Positions 7,160-16,856 of a DNA stretch of 64,000 bases are shown here, in pieces. Every line of letters begins with the position of its first letter. Position 1 is the first letter of the stretch. The position numbers were made by a program, and so were the translations under genes. The notes under the pieces are model-generated. The model was not told the origin of the DNA. It saw nothing but the letters and a program-made list of their open reading frames with translations, and made no database searches. The DNA comes from a virus: positions 1 through 64,000 of IMG/VR virus record IMGVR_UViG_3300033978_000480, one strand, 5' to 3'.

Positions 7160-8332
7160 ATGACTCCGTTGTTTGTTTTCTGCGCTGATCTTCATTTGGA
7201 AGACGGCGCGTGGTCAACGCGGCCGGGTATCTATGGCGACGCGTACTACAGCTTTAAACAGATTATCGATTACTGCATTGAATATCGCTTGCCGTTGATT
7301 CTGGGCGGCGACGTGCTTGAGAAGAAAAGCAACTCCGCCCGACCTATCGCGAAACTTTGCGAGGGTCTGACGCGCATGCAGTCAGTTGGTCTAGACGTGT
7401 ACTATATTCAGGGTAATCACGAGTATGACCGGAATGCGCCGTGGCTAAGCGTTCATTCGTGGCCCGTGCATATGCACAAGAATACGTACAACATTGGCGG
7501 CGCAAACGTATACGGCCTCGACTGGTTACCAAAGGGCGAGATTCAGACAGCTTTTACGGAAGTCCCAAAAGACACGCACATCTTGATTGTGCATCAGGTC
7601 TGGAAAGACTTCATGGGAAACGTAGGCCGCACCGAGTGCGAGCTGACTGACGTGCATCATGTGCAGACTGTACTGGCCGGCGACTTCCACGTAACAAAGA
7701 CAGTGGAAAGCACGAACGCGCAGGGCCAGCCAATTAAGATGCTTTCGCCCGGCTCTATTTGCATGCAGGACTGCGGAGAAGAAGCCAATAAGTTCTTTTT
7801 TGTAATCGGCGCAAATGACGACGGCACGTTTGAATTTCGACCTGTACCGTTGAAGACCAGACGGTTTCTGGACTACACGGTGAAAGAACAGGAACTGCTC
7901 GATAATCTATGCGCCGGCTATTTGACCAATGATATCAAAGACGCGCGGTCGCAGATGCCGCTACCTGACGAGATCGCCAAGCCGATCGTGCGTATTAAGT
8001 TTAACAAGCAGTTGCCCGACGCGTTTCTAAGACTGACGACAACCATCGGTGACGCAGCGCACGTCTTTTGCGAGGCGCTTACTAACAAGTACGACGTCGA
8101 GAAAAGATCATCAGGCCGCGAGGGTTCTAAGAATGACCTGCTTACGGCCATTGCAGACCTGTTAGGAGAAGACACTGACGCATACAAACTAGCCGCGGCA
8201 ATGTTAAACGCGGACGATGCTGGAAAAGAGCTTGATGTACAGTTTTCTAAGTTTATGACGGGAGAACAAGAAGATGCAGCTCTTGAGACTGGAAGTAAAG
8301 AACTGGGTGCACCACCGCTATCGAGTGTGTGA
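7160..8332 (+). CDS. sbcD: SbcD/Mre11-like nuclease subunit (T4 gp47-like)
   Basis: 390 residues. The calcineurin-like metallophosphoesterase motifs are in order: ADLHLED (about 9-15), GGDVLE (about 48-53), GNHEYD (about 84-89), VHQ and AGDFHV. These bind two Mn ions and cut DNA ends in the Mre11/SbcD family. The C-terminal region is the usual length for capping and SMC-binding parts. The last 59 bases overlap sbcC, as expected for co-translated complex subunits. In T4 the pair gp46/gp47 makes recombinogenic 3' ends and helps degrade host DNA. Confidence 0.93.
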   Translation: MTPLFVFCADLHLEDGAWSTRPGIYGDAYYSFKQIIDYCIEYRLPLILGGDVLEKKSNSARPIAKLCEGLTRMQSVGLDVYYIQGNHEYDRNAPWLSVHSWPVHMHKNTYNIGGANVYGLDWLPKGEIQTAFTEVPKDTHILIVHQVWKDFMGNVGRTECELTDVHHVQTVLAGDFHVTKTVESTNAQGQPIKMLSPGSICMQDCGEEANKFFFVIGANDDGTFEFRPVPLKTRRFLDYTVKEQELLDNLCAGYLTNDIKDARSQMPLPDEIAKPIVRIKFNKQLPDAFLRLTTTIGDAAHVFCEALTNKYDVEKRSSGREGSKNDLLTAIADLLGEDTDAYKLAAAMLNADDAGKELDVQFSKFMTGEQEDAALETGSKELGAPPLSSV

Positions 8333-10427
8333 ATTTACTCGCGGGCTGGTGGCAATCCTTGGCGAAAACGGCTCAGGTAAGAGCAGTCTATTCGGCGCAA
8401 TCCGCTGGCTGCTAACTGGCGAGAATCCAAACTTTGGCGTAAAAGCCGACAACGTTTCGCAATACGCGAAAGAGGGTGAGCCCTCGTACGCGTGTCTTGA
8501 GTTTGAGCATAACGGCCACATTGCCGTTGTAACGCGCCATCTGTTGCCAGAGAAAGAACAGTCCATTTTAACAGTGGACGGTAAAGAAGTCGGTCGCGGT
8601 GACAAGTCAGTCACGGCTGGAATTGAAAAGCTGCTGGGCGTCGACGCCAAGTTCATCAGCCGCTTCATCATTGTGTCGCAGACCGAGATCTTCTCGTTCA
8701 TCGACGACAACCAGACTGATACGGATAAATTTTTTCAGCGATTGTTTAACACCGCAAAGGCTGACAAGTGTCAGGATGCTATCGGCAAGGGTTTGGCGAA
8801 ACTGACAATCCCTGAGATTGTGCAGACGCCCGACGAGTTGGCTGAGCAGCGCGACGACCTTGAGCAGCAAGCAGGTGCGCTATCGGAAAAGATATCAAAA
8901 CTGCCCAACCCCGATGACCTACTGACACTGATGCGCACCGATCAGGGTGTGATTCAGCAATGGGAATCTCGCGAGCGTGCGGCGGGTGAGCTGTCGAAGC
9001 TCGAACACCAGCTTATGCAGCAACAGAAGCAGCTGGACGCTATTACAGCCGCGACATCGCAGTACGAGGCTGATCTGTCGGCGCTGACAGACGCGGCAAA
9101 CGGGCAGGAAGCATCGCATTCAGCTGCGCGGGCCGCGTTGGGGCACTGGGCAAGTTACAAGAGCGTGGAAAAGGCCAAGGCAAAGATGCAGGCCACACGA
9201 GACGAGATTGCGGATGAACGTGCGCGAAATGTAAAGCCAGTAGAGCCCGGGTTGTTGAAAGCAGAAGAGATCCGTCGAGACGAAGACGCTAAACGCCGGC
9301 AGCTCAAAGAAGTTGAGAAGTTTATAGATATGTTCTCAGCCGAAGGCGTCGCCGAGTGCCCAACGTGCCACACACCATCGGCTGCGCTAGCGAAACAGGT
9401 ATCTGATCAGCAGGCTGATATTCCAAATCTGCGCGAGAAAATCAGTGAGCTAGCTAATGCTGCTAGCAAGCAGACGGCGATTGAAAAAGACTGGCAGAAG
9501 TGGCAGATCCGAGAAAAAGAGATCAACGCCAAAGAGCAGCAGCTTATCTCGTCTGAAAACGAGCTGTTGGCTGTCAAGCCGCCCGCGGCCAGCGAAGACG
9601 AGTTGCAGCAGGCTGTTGTGGACTACGAAGAGTTCCAGCGCGTAAAGAAGGAAATTGAGCCTTTGGCGCAGAAATCTCGCGAGGACAAGGCTAAGTTCTC
9701 AGGCGCGATTAACACGATGCACGACCGAAGGAAACAACTTGAGGACGACATCTCTAATATCGACGTAACGCAGTCTGATGCTCATCTGGCGCAGACCCGG
9801 CTTAATAAACTTCAGGAACAATTACGGCAGCGCACAGAACTAGCCGACCAGCGAACTCAGATTTTGTTTGAAAAGAGGCGGGTGGAAGAACAGTACAATA
9901 GTGTTAAAGAACAGGAGCAAGTAGCAGCAAAATTGCGGCGGTGGACCGGTGTAGCGGAGATAGCCCGCGAGGCGTTAAAGAACGCGCCTCGTATGGTAGC
10001 GCAGAGAAACCTTCAACGGCTTGAATCAGCAATCAACGAACTGCTGCAGATTTTCAGAGTGAATTTCGTCGTAAAGGTTGCTACCGATGGAACGCCCACC
10101 TTTATCGCCGAATTCTTCGACGGGCGAAAACAAGTCGCTCAACGATTATCTGTTGGGCAGAAAACGGTCTTGGCTCTTGCGTTTCGAGTCGCCGTCAACG
10201 CCATGTTCGCCGAGGAGATTGGACTGCTTGCACTGGACGAGCCGACTGCGTCTTTGGATCAACCGCGTATTCAGGCTCTCGCGCCTGTTCTAGAAAAACT
10301 GCGAGAGCTATCTACGGCAAAAGGGTTGCAATGTTTACTAGTCACTCATGCCACGAACCTATCCCACCTGTTTGAGTCAGCAATCGAACTAGAAGCGCCG
10401 GAGTTACGCCATGTACAGCGTTCTTGA
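8274..10427 (+). CDS. sbcC: SbcC/Rad50-like ATPase (T4 gp46-like)
   Basis: 717 residues from ATG 8274, with GGGAG upstream. Walker A is GENGSGKSS (30-38). A zinc-hook CPTC (Cys362, Cys365) sits between two long coiled coils. The ABC signature LSVGQK is near 625 and Walker B LLALDEPTASLD near 655. This is the full Rad50/SbcC layout in a short phage version. It partners with the SbcD-like product to process DNA ends. It overlaps both the upstream sbcD and the downstream gene. Confidence 0.95.
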   Translation: MQLLRLEVKNWVHHRYRVCEFTRGLVAILGENGSGKSSLFGAIRWLLTGENPNFGVKADNVSQYAKEGEPSYACLEFEHNGHIAVVTRHLLPEKEQSILTVDGKEVGRGDKSVTAGIEKLLGVDAKFISRFIIVSQTEIFSFIDDNQTDTDKFFQRLFNTAKADKCQDAIGKGLAKLTIPEIVQTPDELAEQRDDLEQQAGALSEKISKLPNPDDLLTLMRTDQGVIQQWESRERAAGELSKLEHQLMQQQKQLDAITAATSQYEADLSALTDAANGQEASHSAARAALGHWASYKSVEKAKAKMQATRDEIADERARNVKPVEPGLLKAEEIRRDEDAKRRQLKEVEKFIDMFSAEGVAECPTCHTPSAALAKQVSDQQADIPNLREKISELANAASKQTAIEKDWQKWQIREKEINAKEQQLISSENELLAVKPPAASEDELQQAVVDYEEFQRVKKEIEPLAQKSREDKAKFSGAINTMHDRRKQLEDDISNIDVTQSDAHLAQTRLNKLQEQLRQRTELADQRTQILFEKRRVEEQYNSVKEQEQVAAKLRRWTGVAEIAREALKNAPRMVAQRNLQRLESAINELLQIFRVNFVVKVATDGTPTFIAEFFDGRKQVAQRLSVGQKTVLALAFRVAVNAMFAEEIGLLALDEPTASLDQPRIQALAPVLEKLRELSTAKGLQCLLVTHATNLSHLFESAIELEAPELRHVQRS

Positions 10428-11352
10428 CGAAAACGTTATTAAACTGCATACAGACGCAACTGGTCATGTCTGGTATTCCACTGGCATGAATCCGCCAGTT
10501 AACTCGCAGCAGCAACTTGATACGTTTTTATTGTCGCCAATAATTGCAGGCATTGGCGTATCCGTGCGTCTTCTCGGTTTACCGCAAAACGCCGAATTAA
10601 TTTGTGCGTTGTATTTGCGGCGCCATAAAAACGAGGTTCGTATTGTTGAAGTGTCCGGGCCAAACATTATGCACTCGCGTGACGAGTTACGAGACCCGCA
10701 TATTGTTTTACAGCGTATGCGTTCGGTTGACATATCTCCAGCCGCGGGTGGTTGGCACGCGGTCTCTGTTCACGACTACCCGACGTACGCCATGTTGGGT
10801 CGAATGATTCGTACGCATTATGCGTTTGACGAAACAGCGCAATCGTATCTCCGACTGCACCCAGCTTATTACGCGTTGAAATTTATCCCAACGCTGTCGG
10901 AGGAGCGTACTGCGTTTTTGTTATCTTTAATCGTAGATCCGCGGTGGTACGTAGATCGGCGCTCGCCCGACCGTGTTGCGAAACTAGAGCTTTATTTAGG
11001 TTTGACGCCGCAGGTTCAGGCACGCGTGTCGGCACCTGACGTGCTGTTAAAACACGGACGTGATTCTCGGTGCGACAGCGTTTTGCGCGCTTGGAAAACG
11101 CAGGCGGCCGATAAAGTGGATCTGCAAGACCCGGCAAATTTTTTGTACCGTATACACAACGCAATTGGCGGCGGAGCAAAAGGCGATTTACGGGCGTCGC
11201 AAGCTTTCATTCGCTACATGCGGTATAACTGGCTTGCTGGTTTAGAAAATCGAGCTGGTGTCAAAGACGGGTTGTTTGCGCCAGAACTATTCTTTAAAAC
11301 ACCAGCGGAAATAGCAACATACAATCAGTACATGAGCAAAAAGCCGCAGTGA
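10411..11352 (+). CDS. Hypothetical protein between SbcC and helicase
   Basis: 313 residues from an ATG inside the end of sbcC (17-base overlap). The first 120 residues are strand-rich; the rest is helical and basic. No nucleotide-binding or nuclease motif was found. Its fixed place in a recombination operon suggests a role in DNA metabolism, which is inference only. Confidence 0.7.
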   Translation: MYSVLDENVIKLHTDATGHVWYSTGMNPPVNSQQQLDTFLLSPIIAGIGVSVRLLGLPQNAELICALYLRRHKNEVRIVEVSGPNIMHSRDELRDPHIVLQRMRSVDISPAAGGWHAVSVHDYPTYAMLGRMIRTHYAFDETAQSYLRLHPAYYALKFIPTLSEERTAFLLSLIVDPRWYVDRRSPDRVAKLELYLGLTPQVQARVSAPDVLLKHGRDSRCDSVLRAWKTQAADKVDLQDPANFLYRIHNAIGGGAKGDLRASQAFIRYMRYNWLAGLENRAGVKDGLFAPELFFKTPAEIATYNQYMSKKPQ

Positions 11353-11355
11353 CGT

Positions 11356-11856
11356 ATGCAGGAAATTACAGTAACTATTCGCTTTAATCGCGTATGTTTA
11401 GGTGCGGCCAAAAAACGTAAACACGGTCAGATCATCTTTTGTTTTGATCGCGACGCTAGTCAGCGTGTTATGTTTTTACCGTCTGCGTGGTTGTCGTGTA
11501 TGCGGTACGCGGCAAAGATCGCTAATCGGCATCATGCGGCGGTAAAGCGTATAGACTGGTGCCCAATCGTGTTGGGTGAGCCAAGAAACGACTGGCGGCG
11601 AACTGTGCTTACAGCAGACGCAGAGTCGGCCAACGTTCGCAGCCACTACGCGCTGCACGAAGCTTTTCGGCCGGGAGACACAGTCGTCTTGTCTGCCGTT
11701 CTTCCAGCTGATATTCCATTGGTTGATTTTGTGCATCTACTAACGTTGGTGGGAAAATATCGCGGATTTTCTCCGTTCAATAATTCGCAGGAAAAGTATG
11801 GGACATTTGAAGTCATATCAGTCGAACCCGTCGCCGGACCCGGGAACGATAACTAG
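11356..11856 (+). CDS. Hypothetical protein
   Basis: 166 residues. The N-terminal part is basic (AAKKRKHGQ). The C-terminal part carries GKYRGFSPF and a short strand, a segment I associate with conserved phage proteins of unknown function. There is no catalytic signature. It lies directly upstream of the UvsW-like helicase, so a DNA-related accessory role is plausible. Confidence 0.7.
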   Translation: MQEITVTIRFNRVCLGAAKKRKHGQIIFCFDRDASQRVMFLPSAWLSCMRYAAKIANRHHAAVKRIDWCPIVLGEPRNDWRRTVLTADAESANVRSHYALHEAFRPGDTVVLSAVLPADIPLVDFVHLLTLVGKYRGFSPFNNSQEKYGTFEVISVEPVAGPGNDN

Positions 11857-11857
11857 C

Positions 11858-13396
11858 ATGATCGCTCAACCTGTTGTAATTAATCGCGTCGGCAATGTTT
11901 TGACGTTGACAGGTTCCGGCAACGCGCCGTTAAACGAAGAATTGATCAAACGCCTAACGCACGACTTGCGGTACTCGCACGTGGAGCAAGTGCACGGGCA
12001 AGCGAAACGCGATCCGATAACCGGGCAGCGTGTGTTCTTTCAGACAAAAGAATACAAATTGTTTCGCGTTGAAAACGGCCACGTTATTGTGCTTAGCGGG
12101 TATTTAGCCCGGATGGTTGCGCGTTTAAAAAAATTAGGTTGTCAGACGTCGTTAAGTGACGCATCGCAACCACGCAAACGACCCGACTGCTACGAGCCGC
12201 AATGGGAAAACTTAACCGGGCGAATTACGTTTCGGCCGCGGCAGGAAGAATGCCTGCAGACGATTAGTCGCGTACCGTGCGGCATTATCAAAGCTGTCAC
12301 GGGCTTCGGAAAAACGACGCTTATTGGCGCGTGTGCGCTGCTGTATCCAAAAGCTAAAATTCACGTTGTCACTAAAAGCGTGGACGTCGCCGAGCGTATC
12401 GTCCGCAGTCTACGTCGCTTGCTTCCAAAGGTTGGTCGAGTCGGTGACGGCTGGAAGCAGTGGGAGCGAGTGACGGTAATTACAGCCGGTAGTTTGGCGC
12501 ACTCAGACGGCGACGCAGATTTTCTGTTTGCGGACGAAGTGCACCAACTCGCGACGATCAATTTTTCAACGGCATTGGCTGCGCGATACAGGAACAGCCG
12601 CAACTACGGTTTGAGTGCTACGCCATATGCGCGCATGGACAACGCACACGCGGTGCTTGAGCCGTTGTTCGGCCCAATGGTGTTTGAGCTGACCTATCAG
12701 CAGGCTGTGGAGCTTGGGCTGGTTGTGCCGGTTCGGGTGAATTGGCTCCCAATGCGGCTAAAAACCAACCCCGCAGAGCGCTACGGCAACCGCGTCGCAA
12801 GAAAACGACACGGCATCTGGACAAACCGGGAGAGAAATGGCATCATCGCCGACGCCGTGCGGGCGTACCCTGAATCTCACCAGATTTTGATACTTGTTGA
12901 GACGATCGAACACGCTGTGCATTTGGGCGCTTTGTTGCCAGAGTTTAAACTTGTTTATGGGAACATGGCGCCTTATGACTGCACCACGTATAAGAAAAAA
13001 GGTTTGTTGCCGCAAAACTACAAACCTCTTTTCGATACTCAAAAACATGATATGCGGTCGCAGTTCGAATCTGGCGAGTTAAAGCGCGTAATCGCAACAG
13101 ACGTGTGGTCCACAGGTGTGGACTTTGAGCAATTAAATGTTTTAGTTCGGGCCGATGACCGTGACAGCGATATCGTTGACGTTCAAGGCCCGGGTCGTGT
13201 CAGCCGTATTTATACGGCACCCGACGGAACTAAAAAAGAATTTGGTGAAGTGTTAGATTGCATGGACACGTTTGACCCGACCTTCTACCGGAAGAGTCTT
13301 GGTCGACGTAATAGCTACAAGCTTCTGGGATGGGAGCAAAATTGGCATGACGCACAGCGCAGTTGGAGAACTAAACACGGAAACGAGGACGAATGA
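11858..13396 (+). CDS. UvsW/D10-like superfamily 2 DNA helicase
   Basis: About 512 residues from ATG 11858, just after the upstream stop. An in-frame ATG at 11798 has a good AGGAA and would add 20 residues, so the start is not settled. Helicase motifs: Walker A VTGFGKTT (about 146-153), box II DEVH (about 225), motif III SATPYAR (about 253) and motif VI QGPGRVSR (about 442). T4 UvsW and T5 D10 helicases unwind branched DNA and support recombination-dependent replication. It sits between the gp46/47-like genes and the replicative helicase. Confidence 0.92.
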   Translation: MIAQPVVINRVGNVLTLTGSGNAPLNEELIKRLTHDLRYSHVEQVHGQAKRDPITGQRVFFQTKEYKLFRVENGHVIVLSGYLARMVARLKKLGCQTSLSDASQPRKRPDCYEPQWENLTGRITFRPRQEECLQTISRVPCGIIKAVTGFGKTTLIGACALLYPKAKIHVVTKSVDVAERIVRSLRRLLPKVGRVGDGWKQWERVTVITAGSLAHSDGDADFLFADEVHQLATINFSTALAARYRNSRNYGLSATPYARMDNAHAVLEPLFGPMVFELTYQQAVELGLVVPVRVNWLPMRLKTNPAERYGNRVARKRHGIWTNRERNGIIADAVRAYPESHQILILVETIEHAVHLGALLPEFKLVYGNMAPYDCTTYKKKGLLPQNYKPLFDTQKHDMRSQFESGELKRVIATDVWSTGVDFEQLNVLVRADDRDSDIVDVQGPGRVSRIYTAPDGTKKEFGEVLDCMDTFDPTFYRKSLGRRNSYKLLGWEQNWHDAQRSWRTKHGNEDE

Positions 13397-14102
13397 GCAC
13401 GCGCTGCTTTCGTCTGATTGGTACAAAGATTTATCGCCCGAGCAACTAACCGCATACGTGCGGTTTCAGTTTATCTATCTAAAAGATCGGGTGTCTGATT
13501 GGGACGCGCCAGCGCATAGCCGCCGAAGACCAGCGTGGGACGGCGGTAAAGATAGTTATGGCGTCAAGCATTCGTCTGCTTGGGCAAAAGCTATCCGGGC
13601 TATAACGGCAGCAGGCGCTAATCCGGGCGTCTGGATTTACGCGCAATTCGCACCCAAAGTTACAGACGCAACGGCGCGGATAACTGATCCGCGGCCCGCC
13701 ATGCTTTATTCGACTAACGCAATGAGCGCGTATGAAAACTTTTGTGTAAACATGCCGGCGATATTGCAGCAACGTTATATGCTGGCCGCTGAAACAATTA
13801 AAATGAGGCTCGCAAGTACAAAAGCGTATGGATTAAATAAAGACGATCAAACACTTTACGTACTTGGCGATGAAAGTTATGTTACTGCTACGCCGTTTTT
13901 TAGACACGCGTTTGCAGCCCTTGCGGGTTGTGAGCGTGCCATTGAGCGGTACCTGTGGTTTGCCGCACTCGAATATGAGGCGTTGCAGCCGCTTTACGAC
14001 CGCACAATAAGTAAAAAACCTGAATTGGCGTGGTGGACCGGGCACGATATGCCCGACGCCGTTTGCGCAATTCGTCAGCATTGGAAAGGTTACAATGCCT
14101 AA
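13347..14102 (+). CDS. Hypothetical protein
   Basis: 251 residues from ATG 13347, with GGGAGC upstream and a 50-base overlap with the helicase. It is rich in Trp and basic residues in its first half and helical in the second. No catalytic motif is visible. It is flanked by two helicases and overlaps the DnaB-like gene by eight bases. A helicase-loader or adaptor role is an attractive guess from position alone. Confidence 0.65.
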   Translation: MTHSAVGELNTETRTNEHALLSSDWYKDLSPEQLTAYVRFQFIYLKDRVSDWDAPAHSRRRPAWDGGKDSYGVKHSSAWAKAIRAITAAGANPGVWIYAQFAPKVTDATARITDPRPAMLYSTNAMSAYENFCVNMPAILQQRYMLAAETIKMRLASTKAYGLNKDDQTLYVLGDESYVTATPFFRHAFAALAGCERAIERYLWFAALEYEALQPLYDRTISKKPELAWWTGHDMPDAVCAIRQHWKGYNA

Positions 14103-15768
14103 ATTTTCGCAAGAACGCGATGTAGAAGTTGATTCGCTAATAACAATGCCAGAAGTCGTTGTGATGGTGCAGTGCTTGCTGCGCTATTCAGCAACGCTGC
14201 GCGATTCAATTGGGCTTGGCCTTGACAGTAGTCATTTTTATGGCGCAAACGAAATGCCGTTTTCGTTTGTTTATTCTGTAGCTGCGCAACTATACAAGCA
14301 GCATGGTGCGTTAACGGCGCAAATGATTATTACAGAGCTGCAAGCTTTACGCGCATCAAATGCGATGTTTATTTCGCCGGAGGCTTTTGAATACCTAACT
14401 GGTCCGACTGGTTTTGTTCAAACAGCTTTTCAGCCGGCGCCTGAAGATCGCATAGCAGCCCGAGCAGAGCGGCAGCACGCCGAGGGTATCTTGCGTCGGT
14501 TTATTCGGGCGCGTGTTATCTCGCCGGCTGTGCAGTCTGTAGTGAATATTGGCGACGGTGTCGTTGACAAAGATCTTGAAACCAAACTACAGGAGCTGAC
14601 GAAGAAAACGCAGGCTGTTTCTTACGTCGGTCAAGATCTTGAAAACGCCGCTAGAATGCCGAACATTGGCGAACCCATTCGGGTACCGCCACCACGCGTC
14701 CCCACCACTATCCGTTGGATCGACGAGTACATCGGCGGTTTTCGCGCAGGCGAGGTTGTTGGTGTGCTAGGCGCTTCTGGTGGTGGAAAGACAACAACGC
14801 TGTCCACGATTGCTGTTCGTATGGCGCAGCAGTTTTCTTTAATGTCTCCGGACAAGATTGCTGTGTATGTTGGTTATGAAGATCCGGCTGAAATAATGAC
14901 GCCGCTCTTTCATTCAGCCGCAGCGCAAATTCCGCGGGCTATGTTTCAAGAGGGTTTTGATCTGTGGAGCAATCTGTCCGATTCAAATAACTTAAAAGCG
15001 TACGACCGCGAATTGCCGATGAATCGTAACGGCGAGATTATTCTTGGCGAACGAGAGCGTTGGCTAGCTGCGCAGCAATGGTTGAATGACCACTTCTGGT
15101 ACCTCGACTTTTCTGTGAACTCTGAGACAGGTGGTCGCGGTAATGGCGGTGTGCCTGAAATTGCTGCCGCGTTGGAGCAGTTATCTGAATCCACCGGCAA
15201 GAAAATTGGGTGCGTGTGCGTTGACTATACTGGCCTCGTGGTTGAGCGTGAGATCCTGTCTGGCCGCTACGGTCGGGCAAACATCGACAATCCGCACAGG
15301 CAGATTAAAAATGTTCCCGATCAGCTGCGAACGATGGTTGCCGGTCCGATGCAGTGCACTGTGGTGTTAGCGCATCAGTTGGCCGGCAATGAAGTTCAAA
15401 ATCTTCCGCCGCATCGGTATGTTGATCATTTAAGCGCTGCCGGTTCAAAAGCTTTTGCTGAGAACTTGCACGCGTGTTTGTGCATCAACAAGTACGACCC
15501 CAAGACGTTTGTTTCGACTATAAACTGGTCGAAGATCCGCGCTAGCCGCCCGGAACGTTCTACGGGACTTGTGAAGATGAACGACACGTACGTTGACATC
15601 GCGCTGGTAAACGACGAATACACTTTGTCTGAGAGCGGCCGCTGCATCCTGCGCCGCGGCGATGTGGCTCCTGTCACGCCAGACGAGGTTGATACGTCAC
15701 GGCCGCGACAGGCTAGCCGGCGTATTATGCCGGTCGATACTTTTGCGAACGATATGATGACCGATTAG
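14095..15768 (+). CDS. DnaB-like replicative DNA helicase
   Basis: 557 residues from an ATG with GGAAAGG upstream. A helical N-terminal region (1-110) corresponds to the DnaB primase-interaction domain. The RecA-like C-terminal domain has Walker A GASGGGKTT (about 226-234) and Walker B GCVCVDYTG (about 370-378), and a later AHQLAGNEVQ segment fits the sensor region. DnaB family members form hexamers that unwind DNA 5'-3' at the fork. The primase gene follows after 11 bases, as is common in phage replisomes. Confidence 0.9.
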   Translation: MPKFSQERDVEVDSLITMPEVVVMVQCLLRYSATLRDSIGLGLDSSHFYGANEMPFSFVYSVAAQLYKQHGALTAQMIITELQALRASNAMFISPEAFEYLTGPTGFVQTAFQPAPEDRIAARAERQHAEGILRRFIRARVISPAVQSVVNIGDGVVDKDLETKLQELTKKTQAVSYVGQDLENAARMPNIGEPIRVPPPRVPTTIRWIDEYIGGFRAGEVVGVLGASGGGKTTTLSTIAVRMAQQFSLMSPDKIAVYVGYEDPAEIMTPLFHSAAAQIPRAMFQEGFDLWSNLSDSNNLKAYDRELPMNRNGEIILGERERWLAAQQWLNDHFWYLDFSVNSETGGRGNGGVPEIAAALEQLSESTGKKIGCVCVDYTGLVVEREILSGRYGRANIDNPHRQIKNVPDQLRTMVAGPMQCTVVLAHQLAGNEVQNLPPHRYVDHLSAAGSKAFAENLHACLCINKYDPKTFVSTINWSKIRASRPERSTGLVKMNDTYVDIALVNDEYTLSESGRCILRRGDVAPVTPDEVDTSRPRQASRRIMPVDTFANDMMTD

Positions 15769-15779
15769 AGGGAGTTGAT

Positions 15780-16850
15780 ATGGCAATGGCCGCACCGAAA
15801 GCGCCACGTGTAGAACCCTTGAACCCTTTTTTATATGGACTGCTCGAACACAAATTCGGAGAAATCAAAATCGCTAACGAAGGCGTCGGCGCCAACGTGC
15901 AGCGATTTTCTGATCCGACCAGAGCTGGGCGCAGCGTTCTGCGCGGCGGCTGGGGTGAGTATTACTGCGTCTGCTGCCCATTCTGCCGCGAAGATCGGCA
16001 CCGCTTATGGATCAACCATACGTACGGCGCCGATTACAGCGAAGGCCGACGAATCGACACCCACCTAGCGTTTTGCTACAACGAAAACTGCTTGGATAAG
16101 GTCGGTCGGCTTGAGCAGCTTGAAGATATGATTTTCGGCGCCGGTCGCCGAATAATGATCAAAGCGCCAATTCGCCCCGCGGCTGCGGAGGTTATTAGAA
16201 CCGCAGCAGAACCGCCGGGAGAGATTCGTTTACTCGACGAGCTGCCGGAGTATCATCCCGCCACGGAGTATCTAATACGGCGCGGGTTTCCAGACATAAA
16301 AGAGCTGGTGGAAAATTTCGGGATCGGCGTATGTACGTCCTATCGCGAAGAAAAATTACGCATCATGAAAGGCCGGCTTTACATCCCGGTCTACTTCAAT
16401 AAACAACTTATTGGCTGGCAGGGCCGTGTAATCGGCGACAACAGCAAGACCGTTAAATACTACAACGGCCTACGAAAAAGTCAGGCGTTATACAACTACG
16501 ACGCAGCAAGCGCGCAAACGTGTGTTGTGGTCGTAGAGGGTGTACCGAGTGTTTGGCGGCTTGGCGCAGCTGGTGTGTGTATTTTCGGCAAGACGCTATC
16601 GGCGTGGCAAACGAACACGATTGTTACAACGTGGGCTGGAAAACCTGTTTTTGTGATGCTCGACCACGACGCTCAAGTTGAATTGGATCAGGCGGTTCAC
16701 ACGCTCTGTCAGCACAACGTTCATGTTGTTCCGGTAATCATGCCAGACGCACGAGATCCCGCGGACTACTCGAAACCAGAACTTTTTGATTTATTGTCGG
16801 CGGCAGCCGACGCTGTCGACGTGTCGGCAGATTTGTCTTTTTTAATGTGA
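15780..16850 (+). CDS. DNA primase with zinc-binding and TOPRIM domains
   Basis: 356 residues with GAGGGAG upstream. Cys66/Cys69 (CPFC) and Cys99/Cys104 form an N-terminal zinc site like the CHC2-type primase finger. The TOPRIM centre shows VVVVEGVPSVW (about 249-259), where the Glu is catalytic, and VMLDHDAQ (about 292-299). The protein is much shorter than DnaG and lacks an evident C-terminal helicase-interaction domain. It is placed between the helicase and polymerase genes. Confidence 0.9.
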   Translation: MAMAAPKAPRVEPLNPFLYGLLEHKFGEIKIANEGVGANVQRFSDPTRAGRSVLRGGWGEYYCVCCPFCREDRHRLWINHTYGADYSEGRRIDTHLAFCYNENCLDKVGRLEQLEDMIFGAGRRIMIKAPIRPAAAEVIRTAAEPPGEIRLLDELPEYHPATEYLIRRGFPDIKELVENFGIGVCTSYREEKLRIMKGRLYIPVYFNKQLIGWQGRVIGDNSKTVKYYNGLRKSQALYNYDAASAQTCVVVVEGVPSVWRLGAAGVCIFGKTLSAWQTNTIVTTWAGKPVFVMLDHDAQVELDQAVHTLCQHNVHVVPVIMPDARDPADYSKPELFDLLSAAADAVDVSADLSFLM

Positions 16851-16856
16851 GGCTTT

